Part shown: positions 10,033-21,683 of the stretch, piece by piece
Numbering within the stretch: the stretch's first letter is position 1
Layout: every line of letters starts with the position of its first letter
Assembly (NCBI GenBank): GCA_010356995.1
Contig: ML996689.1
Location: 523,228 to 587,227, forward strand
From: Trichodelitschia bisporula
Taxonomy: Eukaryota > Ascomycota > Dothideomycetes > Phaeotrichales > Phaeotrichaceae
DNA: 64,000 nucleotides
Reading direction: 5' to 3'
Program-made: the position numbers and the translations under genes
The notes under the pieces: model-generated
The model's input: the letters and a program-made list of their open reading frames with translations, nothing else
Databases searched by the model: none
What the model was told of the DNA's origin: nothing

Positions 10033-12524
10033 ATGGCCGCGACCAACGACGCGACGACGTCGTCTGATCTTCAGGCCTCCGCTGCAGCAATTGACTCCGC
10101 AAAGTCACCCGCCGCGCTCACCTTGGAACATGAACGTACCGTCGATCTCGGGTCCTCGTACACCGCTGTTCCCGTGAATACACTCAACACTGCTGGGCCG
10201 CGCAACGACGGGCGCGAGCTTCAGCTCATCTGCGGCCCACTCATCAACTACCGGCGCATGAGCGGCGCCAACACGGAGAACCCTACATGGCATGGCAGCG
10301 TGTTGATTGTCACCGCTCCTGGACAGACGCAGCCCCAACTGACGCTCAAGTGCCTCGGGCGCGTCAGCGTCGGGACTGGAGCGACCAGTGATGCCACAGT
10401 GCTACCTTCGGACGGGGAGCTGCCGCAGCCGCAGACCATCCAAGGCCAGCGACTGTACGAGGACCCGAAGCGTCAGTTCTGGCGGTTTGTGATCCAGGCG
10501 CCGATCCAGAAGTTCGAGGCTAAATGGGAGTACGCCATTACGCCGCTCAATATCTCCCTCGCTGGCAAGCGCTTCATCGTTCCGTCCAACATTCAATCGA
10601 TGCGTATCCTGTTTCACTCTTGCAACGGGTTCAGCGTCGGCACCAATGTCGAGGAGTGGAGTGGCCCTGCTCTGTGGAACGATGTCCTCCGCATGCACAA
10701 CCAGCAAGCCTTTCACGTCATGATTGGAGGCGGCGACCAGATCTATAACGATAGCGTGCGTGTGGATGATGGCCCGCTGCGCGAGTGGACGGAGATTTCG
10801 AATCCAGTGCGCCGGAGAGAATATCCCTTCGACGAATCTCTGCGCGCCCGATGTGACGAGTTCTACTTCAACAACTACGTTACTTGGTACAGTGCGGAGC
10901 CGTTTAAGACGGCCAATGGCTCGATTCCCCAGCTGAATATCTGGGACGACCATGACATCATCGATGGGTTCGGCTCGTATACGGACCACTTCATGCGATG
11001 TGCTGTCTTCCGTGGTATCGGAGGCGTCGCGCACAAGTATGTATCTAGCACCCCTCTCGGACTGAGACATCAAGCTTTGGCCAAGCCTCTTACATTGCAA
11101 GCAAAAGCTTGATCGGTGAGCCATGCTGACTTCCTAGATACTATCTCCTATTCCAACACCACATGGCCCCGCCGAAGACCACATTCACTACTGGCCCCGC
11201 CACTCCTCATTCCGCGTCTGGCGAGTCTCCCCAATCGATTCCACAGGACAACATATGGGTGCTCGAGGACGAGCCGGACCCATCGTACATCGTCGGCCTG
11301 CACCCCGGCCCGTACGTCGAGGAATGCAGCCGCTCCATCTTCACGCAGCTGGGTGCACGCATCGCCTTCCTCGGTATTGACGCCCGCACCGAACGCACGC
11401 GCCACCAAATCAACTATGAGGAAACGTACGACCTAATCTTCAAGCGCGTCAACGCCGAACTCGCCGCAAACCGCAACATCAAGCACCTGATCCTGCTCCT
11501 CGGCGTGCCAATCGCCTACCCGCGCCTTCAATGGCTCGAGAACATCTTCAAAAGCCCCATCATCGCGCCCATCCGCTTCCTTAACAAGCGTTTCGGCCTC
11601 GGCGGCGGTCTGTTCAACAAGTTCGACGGGCAAGTCGATCTCCTCGACGATCTGGACGACCACTACACGGCGCGGCAGCATAAGACCGAACGCCGCGCCC
11701 TCGTCCACCGCCTGCAAGAAACGGCCAAAGTCACCGGTGTGCGCGTCTCCATCTTAGGCGGCGACGTGCACCTCGCGGCCGTCGGCCGCTTCTACAGCAA
11801 ACCCGCGCTCGGCATACCACCCCCAAACGACTGGCGCTACATGCCCAACATCATCTCCTCCGCCATCACAAACAAGCCGCCGCCCGCCGCCGTCGCCAAC
11901 CTCCTCGCCCGCCGCAACAAAGTCCACCACCTGGACCACGAGACCGACGAAACCCTCCTCGAGATCTTCGACCACGACCCGGGCCACGGGCCAGATGCCA
12001 AGCCCGCCGTTAACCCAGGGAAGAAAACGGCGGAGGCAAATCACGCCACTATGCCGAGCCGCAACTACGCCATCATCGCCGAGTCCCGCGATCACGCGCT
12101 GCCGTACGAGCCGCCGAGGCCGGCAACCGGCGCTGCCCCCCAGGACAGCAATGGGAATGGGCTTCCCCCGCCTAACCCTGCCTACCTCCAAGCCGAAGGG
12201 CACGGCTCCACCTCCGCCCTCAGCGAGGGGTCCCATGCCGCTTCTGCCACTCCGACGGCTACTACGGGTGCCACGGCCCGCACCGGGCGCGGGAAGAAGA
12301 TGAATCCGCGGAAGCCGATGCACGAGGGCGAGGTCGACGCTGGCGGCTCGCACCCTGCAGCCACGGGGCTGGTGCGCTCGGGCCTTGGCGGCGAATTCGG
12401 GCTCGATGTGGCGATCCGCGTCGAGGTGAGCAACAAGGATCCGATGGGGCGGACGGAGGGGTATGGATTTGCGATTCCGGGTCTGGATGTCACCGGTTAT
12501 GCGGAGGAGGGATCGAGGTGGTAG
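10033..12524 (+). CDS. PhoD-like metallophosphatase (fungal PhoD_2 type)
   Basis: Two exons, 10033-11036 and 11138-12524, joined by a 101-nt GTATGT..CTAG intron (796 aa). Metal-site motifs of the PhoD-like calcineurin superfamily are intact: IGGGDQIYND with Asp at ~235, NIWDDHDIIDGFGSY with WDDHD at ~304-308, and LGGDVHLA with the GDVH at ~543-546. The family contains phosphodiesterases/phosphatases that coordinate metals through these residues. The fungal members carry a beta-rich N-terminal region before the metallophosphatase core, as here. The last ~200 residues are Pro/Ala/Gly-rich and low in order, then end in a conserved-looking GLGGEFGLDVAIRVEV segment. No secretion signal is visible, so the protein is probably intracellular. 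The upstream in-frame ATG at 9862 lies in leader-like sequence; 10033 fits better. Substrate unknown. Confidence 0.9.
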
Positions 12525-12614
12525 GGCTGAGGATATACCCCCGTTTTTCTTATCTTGGTCGATCTGTAGTATATGCCGCTAGGGAACTCTAATACAATGC
12601 ATCTGCGCAAGAGG

Positions 12615-14708
12615 CTACAGCCGCACCTTCTCCGCCTGTAACGCCTCCCACTCCGCGGGCCCGAAGGGCACATACGCGTCCTTCCCGGGAGGCAACCAGA
12701 AAAGCCGATCGCCTGCCGCGCCCACCACCGCTGGATCTACGCCCTCGCGCTTCAACCGCCCTTTCTGCATCTTAAGCGTGCCGGTATAATCCAGCGCGGG
12801 AGTGACGCGGATGAAAATCGGGACCGCATACCGCGGCAGCTGCGCCAGCGCATGGCGCGCTAGATCCGCGAAGTCTAATGTCCCCGGCTTATCTTCGGCG
12901 CCGACGCTCACGCCCTCCGCCGGCACGATGGCTGCACAGCCGCACCGCCCGTCTGCGTGCGGTACGCTTACGCCGAACACGTTCGCCTCCGCCACATGCG
13001 GGTGTGTGCCGATTACATCGGCCACTTCGTTAGTCGAGACGTTTTCGCTCTTCCACCGGAAGGTGTCGCCGAGGCGGTCAACGAAGTAGACACGCCCGTC
13101 GGGGAGCTGGCGCTGCATGTCGCCGGAGCGGAACCAGCTGCGGAGTGGTTAGGTAAGGGAATATTTCTGAGCCGATCAGGCTGGAGTCACTTACAGGTCG
13201 CCCTTCCGAAACACGTCACGGATCTTACGCTTCTCGCCCGCGGCTTCGTTGCGGTGGTACCCGGCAAAGCCGAGACCTTGCGCATTCGGGTCCAGCGCGT
13301 GCAGCGTCTCGCCCGCCTCGCCGTCTCTGCACTTAATCGCCCAGCCGTCCGGCCCGCGGAGAATCTCCTCCGTATCCGGATCGATGCGCACACGGACCTC
13401 GACATTACCCTTATTCAGCCGCCAAAGCAGACCGCGGAGGCCGATAGCACCCTGAGTGAACGGTCCCCGATTCGGGTTATACGTCCCGCCCATGCCGTCG
13501 GTAGCGGCGTACAGCTCGTTAATCGTTTCGATGCCGAAGCGCTCGCGGAACACGGGCCAGACGTCGGGGCGCATGCCGTTGCCCCACGCCATTTTTACGC
13601 AATGATCTTTATCCTGCGGGGACGGCGGTGCATTGATCAAATATCGGCACAACTCGCCAACGTACTGGATCATGTTCGCCTTGCCGGCGCGGACTTCGGG
13701 CCAGAAGCGCGCGTGGCTGAATTTGCGGCCCAGGATGATGGCGGCACCGGAGTGGATTACCGGCGTGACGCATAGACCGTGGGCAGCGCCATGGTACAAC
13801 GGCATACAAGTGTACATTCTGTCGCCCGGGCGGAGTTGGAGATAGGCGGCGATGGAGCGGCCGATGAGCAGCTCGCGGCCTTTGATCATCGGAACGCCTT
13901 TCGGCAGGCCGGTGCTACCCGAGGTGTAGATAAGCGAATTAAGGGAAGTGAGATCAGAGGTTAGATTGCGCTCGGCAGGCAGGGGAGTCGTATCGGAGAG
14001 AGCAGAGAGGAAGGTCCAAGAGTAGTACAAGGTTTGGATCTAGTGCGGTTAGGGAAGTGATAGGAGCAGAGGTGAGAAACACGTACGCCCTTCTCTTGAA
14101 GTTCGGCTCCGCATGGCTCGATGTTGGCCCTGAAGTCTTCCTCTCCGAGAAGATAACGGCAGCCACAGAGCTGGGGAGTTAGTGGCGAAACTATGGGGCA
14201 CGTAGAAACCGACCTCGACGCAGTGCACCAGACTCTTGCTCGTCAGATTGTTGTTGATATAGCTCGGACACGCACCGATGCCCTCCAGCGCAAACCACAG
14301 CATCAGATACTCGGGACTGTTCCCGCCATCCACCGCCACAATCTCGTCCTTCTGCACATCAAGGTCCTTGAGCAGCCAATTCCCAATCCGTGTCACATGA
14401 TCGAAGAAGTTGCCGTAGGTATGTTCGCGGCCTTCAAACATGATGAACAGATCATTGGGTCGGATCCGAGCCTGGTCTTCCAACACGTGGTACGTCAGGA
14501 TCCGGCCCGCCTTGGTGCTCTCCTCCATGAACTTGGCGGTGGGCTTCGCATCCGGCGCGGCTTTGGCCATCCTCAGGTCGTGCGAGATGTGGAACTTCGC
14601 ATCGAGGTACGCGGCAGCCGCAGTTGTTCCCGCAACCGCAGCAGCAACGGGGAGAACTATCCCAGTCAGTAAGGCTGTAGCAGTGACAGGGGAGTGCGTA
14701 CAAGCCAT
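12615..14708 (-). CDS. FAT1: very-long-chain acyl-CoA synthetase / fatty-acid transporter, Fat1/FATP family
   Basis: Four exons on the minus strand: 14708-14214, 14170-14087, 14039-13195, 13137-12615, with GT..AG introns of 43, 47 and 57 nt; 648 aa, the usual size. The AMP-binding P-loop IYTSGSTGLPKGVP lies at ~226-238 and the VLACS/FATP signature FVDRLGDTFRWKSENVST at ~493-510. The N-terminus starts MACTHSPVTATALLTGIVLP and contains a hydrophobic segment, as in membrane-associated Fat1 proteins. The family activates very-long-chain fatty acids to CoA esters with ATP and couples this to uptake; yeast Fat1 acts at ER, lipid droplet and peroxisome. An alternative start 21 nt upstream (14729) is in frame. 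The C-terminus AEKVRL has no PTS1-type tripeptide. It lies tail to tail with the PhoD-like gene, 90 bp between stops. Confidence 0.93.
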
Positions 14709-15528
14709 ATTGCACAACGAGACGAACACCTAGCAACGACCGTTGAGACGAGAACGAAGTACCGAATGCCGACTTCTAGTTCCACATTATCAAATCCCGG
14801 GAGCAGAAAACCAGTATTTGAAAGTCCCCTTTCGCGCGTATTTCGTTGGACCTAGGCTCAGAGGTCTTGACCCCGCGTTTTGGCGGTGGCGTCGGTTTAG
14901 CCCCGCTCATGCACGCGATCTGCACCCCGCCGGCTCATGGAGTGCGGATGACTTAAGCCGTGCGGAAGCAACAACCTCCTAAGCGGCGACATATGGTGGA
15001 TTTGGTGGGATATGAGCCGCGGTGGCTACAAGTATATGCGCCTCTATGCAATCATCATTCTGTCTAGATGGTGGAAGGATCGTTGGTATGCTCAATTCAT
15101 ATAAGGTTACGGGCAGCAATCCAGATAAAGTGAGGAAGTACGGCTACATCCGTAGCCACGACCTCCTATGGAGGCGCATCGAAGGCACATCGGCTCTCGG
15201 TTCAGGGTAGGCCCGTAATTTAAGAAGTCCGGAAGACCCTCCTTTCTCGCAACTCGGTCCAGGCTTGAATAAAGAGGTTGGAATTATGAAGATGGAGTCA
15301 AGTGCGTCAGATTATTGATGATGCAACGTTGCAGCCTTGGTGCCTCGAGCATGGGTATTGCTCCATGACAACGAGTCGGAGGGGACCCATGTTTATCCGA
15401 AAGGCTACTCCGCATTCAGCCCTTTGTTTACATTGTACCTCCCATTCTCCCCACCATATCACCATCCGATCATCACCGTCGCAGCTTCCCATCAATCCTT
15501 CAGACTCCACGCATACCTCACCGCAAAA
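14709..15528. other. divergent promoter region, FAT1 and SPC25
   Basis: 820 bp between oppositely oriented genes. The SPC25 side ends in a pyrimidine-rich leader (about 15436-15520). No extra gene is supported. Confidence 0.5.
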
Positions 15529-16343
15529 ATGGGCACCATGTTCGAACCCTCTCTCTCAACCAGCGGCATGCGCCCGCACCACCCCGGCGCACCCTCAATG
15601 GCCGACCAACTCCCAAGCATAAACTTCGGCTTCGAAGACCTACGCGACCGCATGTCGCGTTTCACAGTCCGCTTCGACGAGTTTATCGAGCGCGGCCGCA
15701 AGCGCGTCCTCGAAGAACGCAACCAGTTCCGCATCAATGTTGCCGAGCTACAAGGTCCGTCTGCCTCCTCTCTGCTCAATCCTCGCTAACAAAAACAGAG
15801 GACCAGCGCATGCGCAAACGCGACATCGAAATCGAGACCCTTAAAGCACAGTCCCACGCCCAAGCACTCGCGAAGGAAACAGCTGAGACGGCTGAGATGC
15901 ACGCCGCTATCGCGACGCTGACGACGCACCACGAGGGCCTGACGGAGCGGCGCGATGCGCTGCGATCTGAGCTTAAGAGCCTGCAGACGACACTGACAGC
16001 GCGGCGGGACGCCCAGGCGAAGCATACGCGATACCTGCACTCGCAGGCACGGTTCAATGTGCCGGAGATGCAGTTCTGGGAGGACTATCTATGTCTGCGG
16101 ATCGAGGGTGCGGGCCAGGAGGATCGGCTCAAGTTCATATTTAGCCATATTTGCGAGCGGGAGTGGGAACGGGAGGCATGGTTCGAGCTGGATACTAGTA
16201 GTCACGAGTACAAGGTGCTCAAGACTTATCCGAAGCTGGAAAAGGATGAGGTGGAGCGGTGTGTGGAGAAGCTTAATGAGGGGCGGGAGTTGGCACCGTT
16301 CTTCAAGGCGATGCGGGAGGTGTTTGTCAGGGCCTTCAAGTAG
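15529..16343 (+). CDS. SPC25: kinetochore protein Spc25 (Ndc80 complex)
   Basis: Two exons, 15529-15754 and 15799-16343, with a 44-nt intron containing CTAAC; 256 aa, normal for fungal Spc25. Residues ~40-150 form a charged, heptad-like coiled coil (LEERNQFRINVAELQEDQR onward), which in the family pairs with Spc24. The C-terminal globular domain is recognisable: FWEDYLCLRIEGAGQEDRLK, FIFSHICEREWE, then a beta/alpha end VFVRAFK. Spc25 with Spc24 anchors the Ndc80 complex to the inner kinetochore, linking centromeres to spindle microtubules. The ATG at 15529 is chosen because it gives the expected N-terminal length; an earlier in-frame start lies in leader sequence. Confidence 0.92.
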
Positions 16344-17780
16344 CGCTAAGATTTGATGCGAGTGGGATGATTTGGATGGCATATAGTAATGCAGGCACTG
16401 GAGCTTATTTATTTGGCGAGCCTACCTTTCGCGTTCCTTTTGTCTAGTACCCCACCGTCCGCTCCGCTCACTACACTCGAAGGCTCTCAGTCTCCTTCAG
16501 CAGAGAACGCCGCGCGAAGTCTCATACGGGCGCTCCCATCATCAACCTCCAAAACCTAGGTTCAGATCCCCGGCCACGAAATTCAAACGCGCGTACATGC
16601 GCTTGTGGTGTAGACCAAGGAGGGTCCGTGAAATGGGGATAAAGCGGAGATGGATGCGGAGACGCTCACAAGTTCGACATTTACGTCGACTATGAGCTCG
16701 GCCAGTTCATCGAGACCCTTAGCTTCTTCAATCGCCCTCTTCAATTCCAAACCGAAGCCCAAGTGCACCCAGTGAGAGCAATTCAATATATGCGGCCTGT
16801 ATGCCAGCATATGCAAAATGAATTTTACGTCCAATACGGCCCTAAAGGTTCCTGCAGATGGCCCAAGAGCTACTCGAAAAAGTGTCGAGCCGCCCCCCCA
16901 GAAAGTTATAGCCGCGCATCAGCGGCCTTCGCTATCGGAGGGGCGCTCTCGACTTTATCGTGCGGCCCCTTGGCCCACTATCCTAGCGAGCAAACTGCAT
17001 TACGAGCTCATTGAGAGACTCATCCAAGCCAAAAAACCCCGCGTGGGGGAAAAGACTCATGAGAAAACCGCTCCCTCCGGATGTTTCCCCGGGGCGCGTT
17101 ACGTGAAGACGTCGTGTGAGCCAGTACATATGTGGGCTTCGATTGTCAGCGAATCCTGCCCTTGGTTGACGCACCAACCTTTCACAGCGACGAGGTACTG
17201 CGTGCGTAGCGCGTTGCGCGTAGTGTCTTTGAAACCCTCCTTGTCTACTACTAGCTATTCCCGCGAAAGTATTAGTAGTGCTTGATCACAGAGGCTATCA
17301 CCCGTATCTTACTTACCGAGCAATTGAGTCAATTGAACCAGCAGGCAATTTGATGGTGCGCGCCGCAGGTGCCGTACGTCGTGCGCCAAGCTCCAAATGT
17401 ACGAAGCTTCAGGGAATCATGCGCAGGGAAGTCACTTAAGGGTTAACAGAAAGGTTGTAAGCCTCATCCCAGTGTTTGTAAACACCGCCATCGGGAGGAG
17501 TGGGAGGTACAATGCTTACGACCCCTTTCGGCTAACCCTTGATCCCTTCGTCTGTTTTCATGGAACGCGGTAAGGGTGCCCGGGTCAATCAAGCGACCAA
17601 TGGCTGTTTCTATGCAACTGTTGAGAAGCCAGATTCCAAGGAAAAGGAAGGAGGCCAATATCCCCCGGCCAAGCGTTGGACTGGTGAAGAAAACAGACCC
17701 TGTCTTTGCAAGGTCTTATCCCGTTAAATAGTGATCTGGAGCGCATCAATTCCACCGTTCCTCTCCCTTCCGATCCGGTG
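16344..17780. other. intergenic, no firm gene
   Basis: A minus-strand frame at 16583-16834 includes a helix-like stretch LKRAIEEAKGLDELAELIVD that could be a relic exon of an unknown protein, but no start, splice partner or family was found. A B-box-like GGTTCAGATCC at about 16560 lacks a foldable tRNA around it. Confidence 0.4.
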
Positions 17781-18489
17781 TCACTTGGGCCTTCTGCGTC
17801 TGCGGCGTTCTGGCACCCCAATGTTTCCAGTGACTTTCGAAGTGGTACGGGCATACTCATCATCGCTGATGACGTTCACCTTCCAAAAGTGAGTCACCAG
17901 ATCATGATCCCAAACCTCACGGCTCAGGCGTTCCTCTGCATCATAATGCTGCTCCACGACATATTGGGTGCGAGCATGAAGGGCGTCGACGGCACTTCTG
18001 TTGTGAGTGGATCCCTCCACGCGTGTCTCGAAGACTTCCCCGCAGTCTTTGAATGGACATAGGGCGCGACGAGGCAGCGGCGCCTTGCAGAAGTGTGCCA
18101 GCGTGTGAGTTTTCAGGACTTCGAGATCTCCGGTGTGGAAGTCGCATTTCAGTGCGCTCCAATTGGGGCACTCGTACCGGGCCGTCTGTTCGTCGCCGGG
18201 TTCCATAGAATGCCTCGAAATGAGAGAAGGGAGGGAGTGCTGTACTGACCCAGTCGGCCGCGCAACCGTTGGCATCTAAGCCGAAGATGTTGCGACAGAC
18301 GCCTGAACCGAAGATATAGTAGATGTTGCGACAGAAGCGCGAACCGATGACGCAGTAGATGCCGCCGTTCTTGTGCAAGTACCTCGGCCACCTCTCAGTA
18401 CGCTGAAACCAGCGGGTAGCTCCACTTTTGCGGGTGTAGAGAATTGTAGCCAGACAGACGAAGGGATCACAAACCTGGGTCCAGGTCAT
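17781..18489 (-). CDS. cysteine/histidine-rich protein with C2H2-like fingers, probable separate gene or 3' exons
   Basis: Two probable exons on the minus strand, about 18489-18251 and 18184-17781, joined by a GTCAGT..CAG intron that keeps frame. The second exon has YECPNWSALKC followed by HTGDLEVLKTHTLAHF and then CPFKDCGEVF with downstream histidines (HNRSAVDALHARTQ, VVEQHY), consistent with two diverged C2H2-type units; it ends in a basic VPERRRRRRPK tail. The first exon contains a duplicated CRNIYYIFGSG / CRNIFGLDANG pattern. The first ATG overlaps the 3' end of the coiled-coil frame by about 20 nt in another phase, so these may be 3' exons of that gene joined by an intron I cannot place. 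Function unknown; DNA or protein binding is only a guess from the Cys/His spacing. Confidence 0.45.
18283..18350. repeat. imperfect ~33-bp tandem duplication
   Basis: Two adjacent copies share AGATGTTGCGACAGA followed by a diverged GC-rich end and GAACCGA. In the minus-strand frame they give the paired CRNIYYIF / CRNIFGLD motifs. The copies differ at several bases. Confidence 0.6.
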
Positions 18490-20021
18490 TTGGAGACGAG
18501 ACAGATTGGGGACTGGACGGACGGGACTGAATGACCTGCTCCGAGTCAGCTGAATGCGCAAGCCATGTGCCGATGGAAGAATCGAAGTTCGGATAGCTGA
18601 GGATTTGGCCGGCAGACTCAAAGGTTCCACTGGCCTGCGGCGTGCCCTGGCGAAAGAGCTTCAAATCAATTTCTGCTGCCGGGTCTATCAAGAACTCATC
18701 GCTGAGAAAGGAGTCGTCCTCATCCTCCTCCAGCTCAATGTTCTGGGCCAAACATTGTCGCCGGAGCTCCTTGGCCGAGCTCTCGGCGGCCTGAAGCTGA
18801 TCCTGTAGCTCGGCGAGCTCCTTCAGGTGAGCCATCCTAAACTCTTGATCGGAGGTCCCCAAAGGCAAGCCTTGCAATTTACGGTCCTCTCTGCGCCCTG
18901 TCTCCTCAAGATACGTCATTCGACGGTCGTAGAGGCGCTCCTTGAAGATCTTCAGATCACCGGCCGATTTGTAGTAGTCACCAACAATCCGTGGCTCTTC
19001 CTGGACCAAAGTCTCCGACGGTGGCACTGGAGGTAACTGAATGGAACTTAAACCCAACTCCTGGTAAGCCTGGGTCACTTCCTCTACTTTGCGTGCAAGC
19101 CTAGATTCCAGAACACGAAGGTCACTTCCCTCTTTTGACATCGCCTCATCTGTGCTCTGAAGGTGTTGACTGATGTCCTTCACCAGGTTTGTAGTTTCCA
19201 GTAGGTCCCCGGAGTGGCTACGCAGGTCGCTAGAGCTATTAGTATCCAGCTTCGCTTCAAAATCCAGGAGTGCCTTGTGCAGGTGTTTTCGTTGAGACTC
19301 GTGCTTGTCTCGTAGTCTCTCGACTTCAATGAGTTTCGGGATAGCCAGGTCAAGCAGCAGCTTGAGCTCAACGAGACAAGGAAACAAGGGCAAAAGCTGT
19401 GTTGCAGCGGGCGTTGTGGTTGTAGCGGACACCGTGGCTGCAGCGGGCACTGTGGCTGCAGCGGGCACGGTAGATGCTGCGGGCACGGTAGTTGCGGTTG
19501 ATGGACGACAAGGAAGAATCTCAGCGGGTGCTGTAGTGTTAGTACGGGTATGTGGGTCCGCAGGACCACTCGCTAAAGGCGACAGGTGAGGCTCGACTTC
19601 CGGGGTCATTTGTGATATCTGACTGACCAGTGGGTTGCATGTGCGGGCCCAGATTGGAGGACGGGGTGTTGGGCACCACAGGTGGGGTACTAGAGACGGC
19701 CTCTACTGAGGAGCGTTGAAGTTGAGCCATTCCATTGTTAGGGGACCGGGTGTCTTGTTTTTGCTGATTTGGAACATCGCGGGGTCTTCTACGAATCATC
19801 GAAGTGCTGTTGTAATCGGAGAGGCAAGGCCGAGCCTTAGATCCTGCTGTCCTTGTAGTTAAATCATGTTCAGGAGGAGGTATATTAGACAAACCTGCGA
19901 TTGCATCCCGGCTATTTAGACGTTCCCAGTCTTCGTTCAATTCACGGTTTGTCGGGCCATGCTTCCAGCGGCGAAAAACCCACTTCATAAATTTGCGTCC
20001 TGCTGTAGGCACGTGCTCCAT
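18467..20021 (-). CDS. coiled-coil, low-complexity hypothetical protein
   Basis: Exon 1 runs from the ATG at 20021 (MEHVPTAGRKF) in one frame and the main exon ends at 18467 in another. A phase-matched intron from GTCAGT near 19636 to the acceptor after TACTAACACTACAG near 19527 joins them. Residues after the junction carry a (T)VPAA(A/S) repeat, then ~230 residues of heptad-like charged helix (VERLRDKHESQRKHLHKALL to LKELAELQDQLQAAESSAKE) and an acidic stretch NIELEEDEDD. The N-terminal third is polar and Pro/Ser-rich. This looks like a scaffold or filament-type protein; no named family was recognised. Exon ends are approximate. Confidence 0.6.
19415..19505 (-). repeat. in-frame 18-bp minisatellite coding (T)VPAA(A/S)
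   Basis: About four to five imperfect copies of an 18-bp unit built on GGCTGCAGCGGGCAC(T/G)GT are arranged head to tail. They encode the repeated TVPAA(A/S) peptide in the coiled-coil protein, and the unit is a multiple of three so copy number can change without a frameshift. Confidence 0.75.
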
Positions 20022-20617
20022 AACGCAGGTGAGTGGCCTGGAGGTCCCTTGAGGGCATGGCGGGAAGTGAGGCGAGCGGGAAGTTCGGATTATAAGGGAG
20101 AAAAGCCTACCAGGTTCATGGACATTGGAGTATGATTTTGGGGAGACAGCCCCGGGCGTTCAGCCCTTACAGTCCCAATTTCAGAAAAATAGATGGAGTG
20201 GCCGGTTGCGGCTTAAAAAAAACTTCAATGCAAAATTATTACGCACAGAACCTGCCTAGAAATAGAGGCGCGCGGCACTTTCGCAAGTTCACTATCCGAT
20301 CCGAAACAGGGGGGCTTTAAACGAACCATAAACGCTCGACACCACATGCACTTGAGTGCAAGGCTCCCCCGCATCCCACGATCCTTGCCACGGAATATAT
20401 GTCCCTCATCGCTAACCATGTTCTCATGGATAGCTGCAAGAAGCATGCAGACACCAAGCTCGTGATATGAGGTGCAGCTATGGTCCCAAAAGCGGACGTC
20501 GTGGTTCGCATCTCAAGCAGTTTGGCAACACCATGAAGAATGCGGCTCTGCTCGCAGCAAAATTGATAAATATGGGAAGAAGTCGCTATCTGATAGTTTA
20601 CCTTTCACAGCGTCCCA
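20022..20617. other. intergenic, divergent between coiled-coil and DUF6590 genes
   Basis: About 600 bp with no supported gene. An ACCTTTCACAG acceptor-like site at about 20601-20610 sits just before the DUF6590 start, so an unrecognised upstream non-coding or coding exon is possible. Confidence 0.45.
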
Positions 20618-21683
20618 ATGTCGTGGATTTGGGATCCTGCTCGGCAGGAACAGTACTTCTATTCCCATGAACAGCAACGCTACATATATCAAAGCGAATA
20701 CTATCAAATAAGAAATGTGGAGCAGTAAGCACTTGCAGTGGGTTGTCTCGCTTGTACTGACATGTTTAGATATGAGACTCCTCAAGACTTTCCACCTGTG
20801 AATGCTTCAGTAGCTTTCAATCAGGTACCCCCGGGAGCCAGCAACTATGGAATAGGAGCGTACCAAATGGTTCCGTTCAACTCGAACCCGAGCAATGTGT
20901 ACTATGGGTCATCTGGAAATGTAAGAACTGGTGTTCCCTTACCATATCTGCCCTTTACTGACCCAACTTAGCTTCTGAGGAGTCACCGCGACCCAATCCA
21001 TGGAACTCCAGAGCGGGGGCAATACGAGCAATTGGATGATCGTAAGTATACCCGTTCTCATTTACCTGTCTCTGACAGAAGGGGGTAGGATATCGGATTC
21101 CGCAAAACCAAGCAGATTTCTTCGTTCGAGGACGCGTATTCCGAATGCTTTGGTCAGAACCACACGGCGGTTTCGAATCACGCACGGTGTATACAACCAC
21201 ATCTCGGTACGGTTATACGCCGGACACCCGGTTCGGCGAAGGAATCTACACCAAGATTCGCTGGTTCGTGGTAATTCGGCCTGGCAGACCCGGTGACAAC
21301 TTCAGCAACTGCTTGTAAGTTTTGCTCTCATCTTAGTTGCAGGATGCGTTATTGACTCTGTTAGGCCTATTCAAACGTATGGTGGGCAAGGGGTGGGCAA
21401 AGAGGGAGTGACGAAGGGTGATCACAGTATCATTCACACGGGGCGTCCCGCACCACGCCATGCCCCAAATGAGGAGCCCGCTTACTACGAGACGGGCATG
21501 CGTGGACCTATCGAGGTTGTAGCCGATCGCCGCAGTGACAGTCTTGATGTGATGTCTAGACTCCACTACGCAAGGACCTACACCGTGGAACACAATGTCA
21601 AGGTGTGGGGTTTTGGCCGAGTTCATGAAGATTCTCTGGATCTTTTGTGGACCAACTTCACAGAGGTGCAGTTTCAACGGTGA
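20618..21683 (+). CDS. DUF6590 domain protein, five exons
   Basis: Exons 20618-20724, 20770-20920, 20972-21041, 21089-21314, 21365-21683 (873 nt, 290 aa), all with GT..AG introns of 45-51 nt and matching phase. The N-terminus MSWIWDPARQEQYFYSHEQQ is Tyr/Gln-rich, typical of this family. From about residue 110 the DUF6590 fold is clear: ADFFVRGRVFRMLWSEPHGG, YTKIRWFVVIRPG, PIQTYGGQGVGKEGV, HSIIHTG, MRGPIEVV, SRLHYARTYTVEHNVKVWGF. DUF6590 proteins are frequent in Pezizomycotina, often in expanded families, and have no established biochemical activity. No signal peptide or membrane segment. An exon further upstream cannot be excluded because an acceptor-like site precedes the chosen ATG. Confidence 0.85.

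Noticed and set aside
9437-10108. 223-codon minus frame
   Set aside because: Overlaps promoter and start of the PhoD-like gene on the other strand; no motif or codon pattern of a real gene.
12957-13775. 272-codon + frame
   Set aside because: Antisense of the FAT1 exons; mirrors their codon bias.
16545-16575. GGTTCAGATCC, B-box-like
   Set aside because: No A box or cloverleaf at the right distance.
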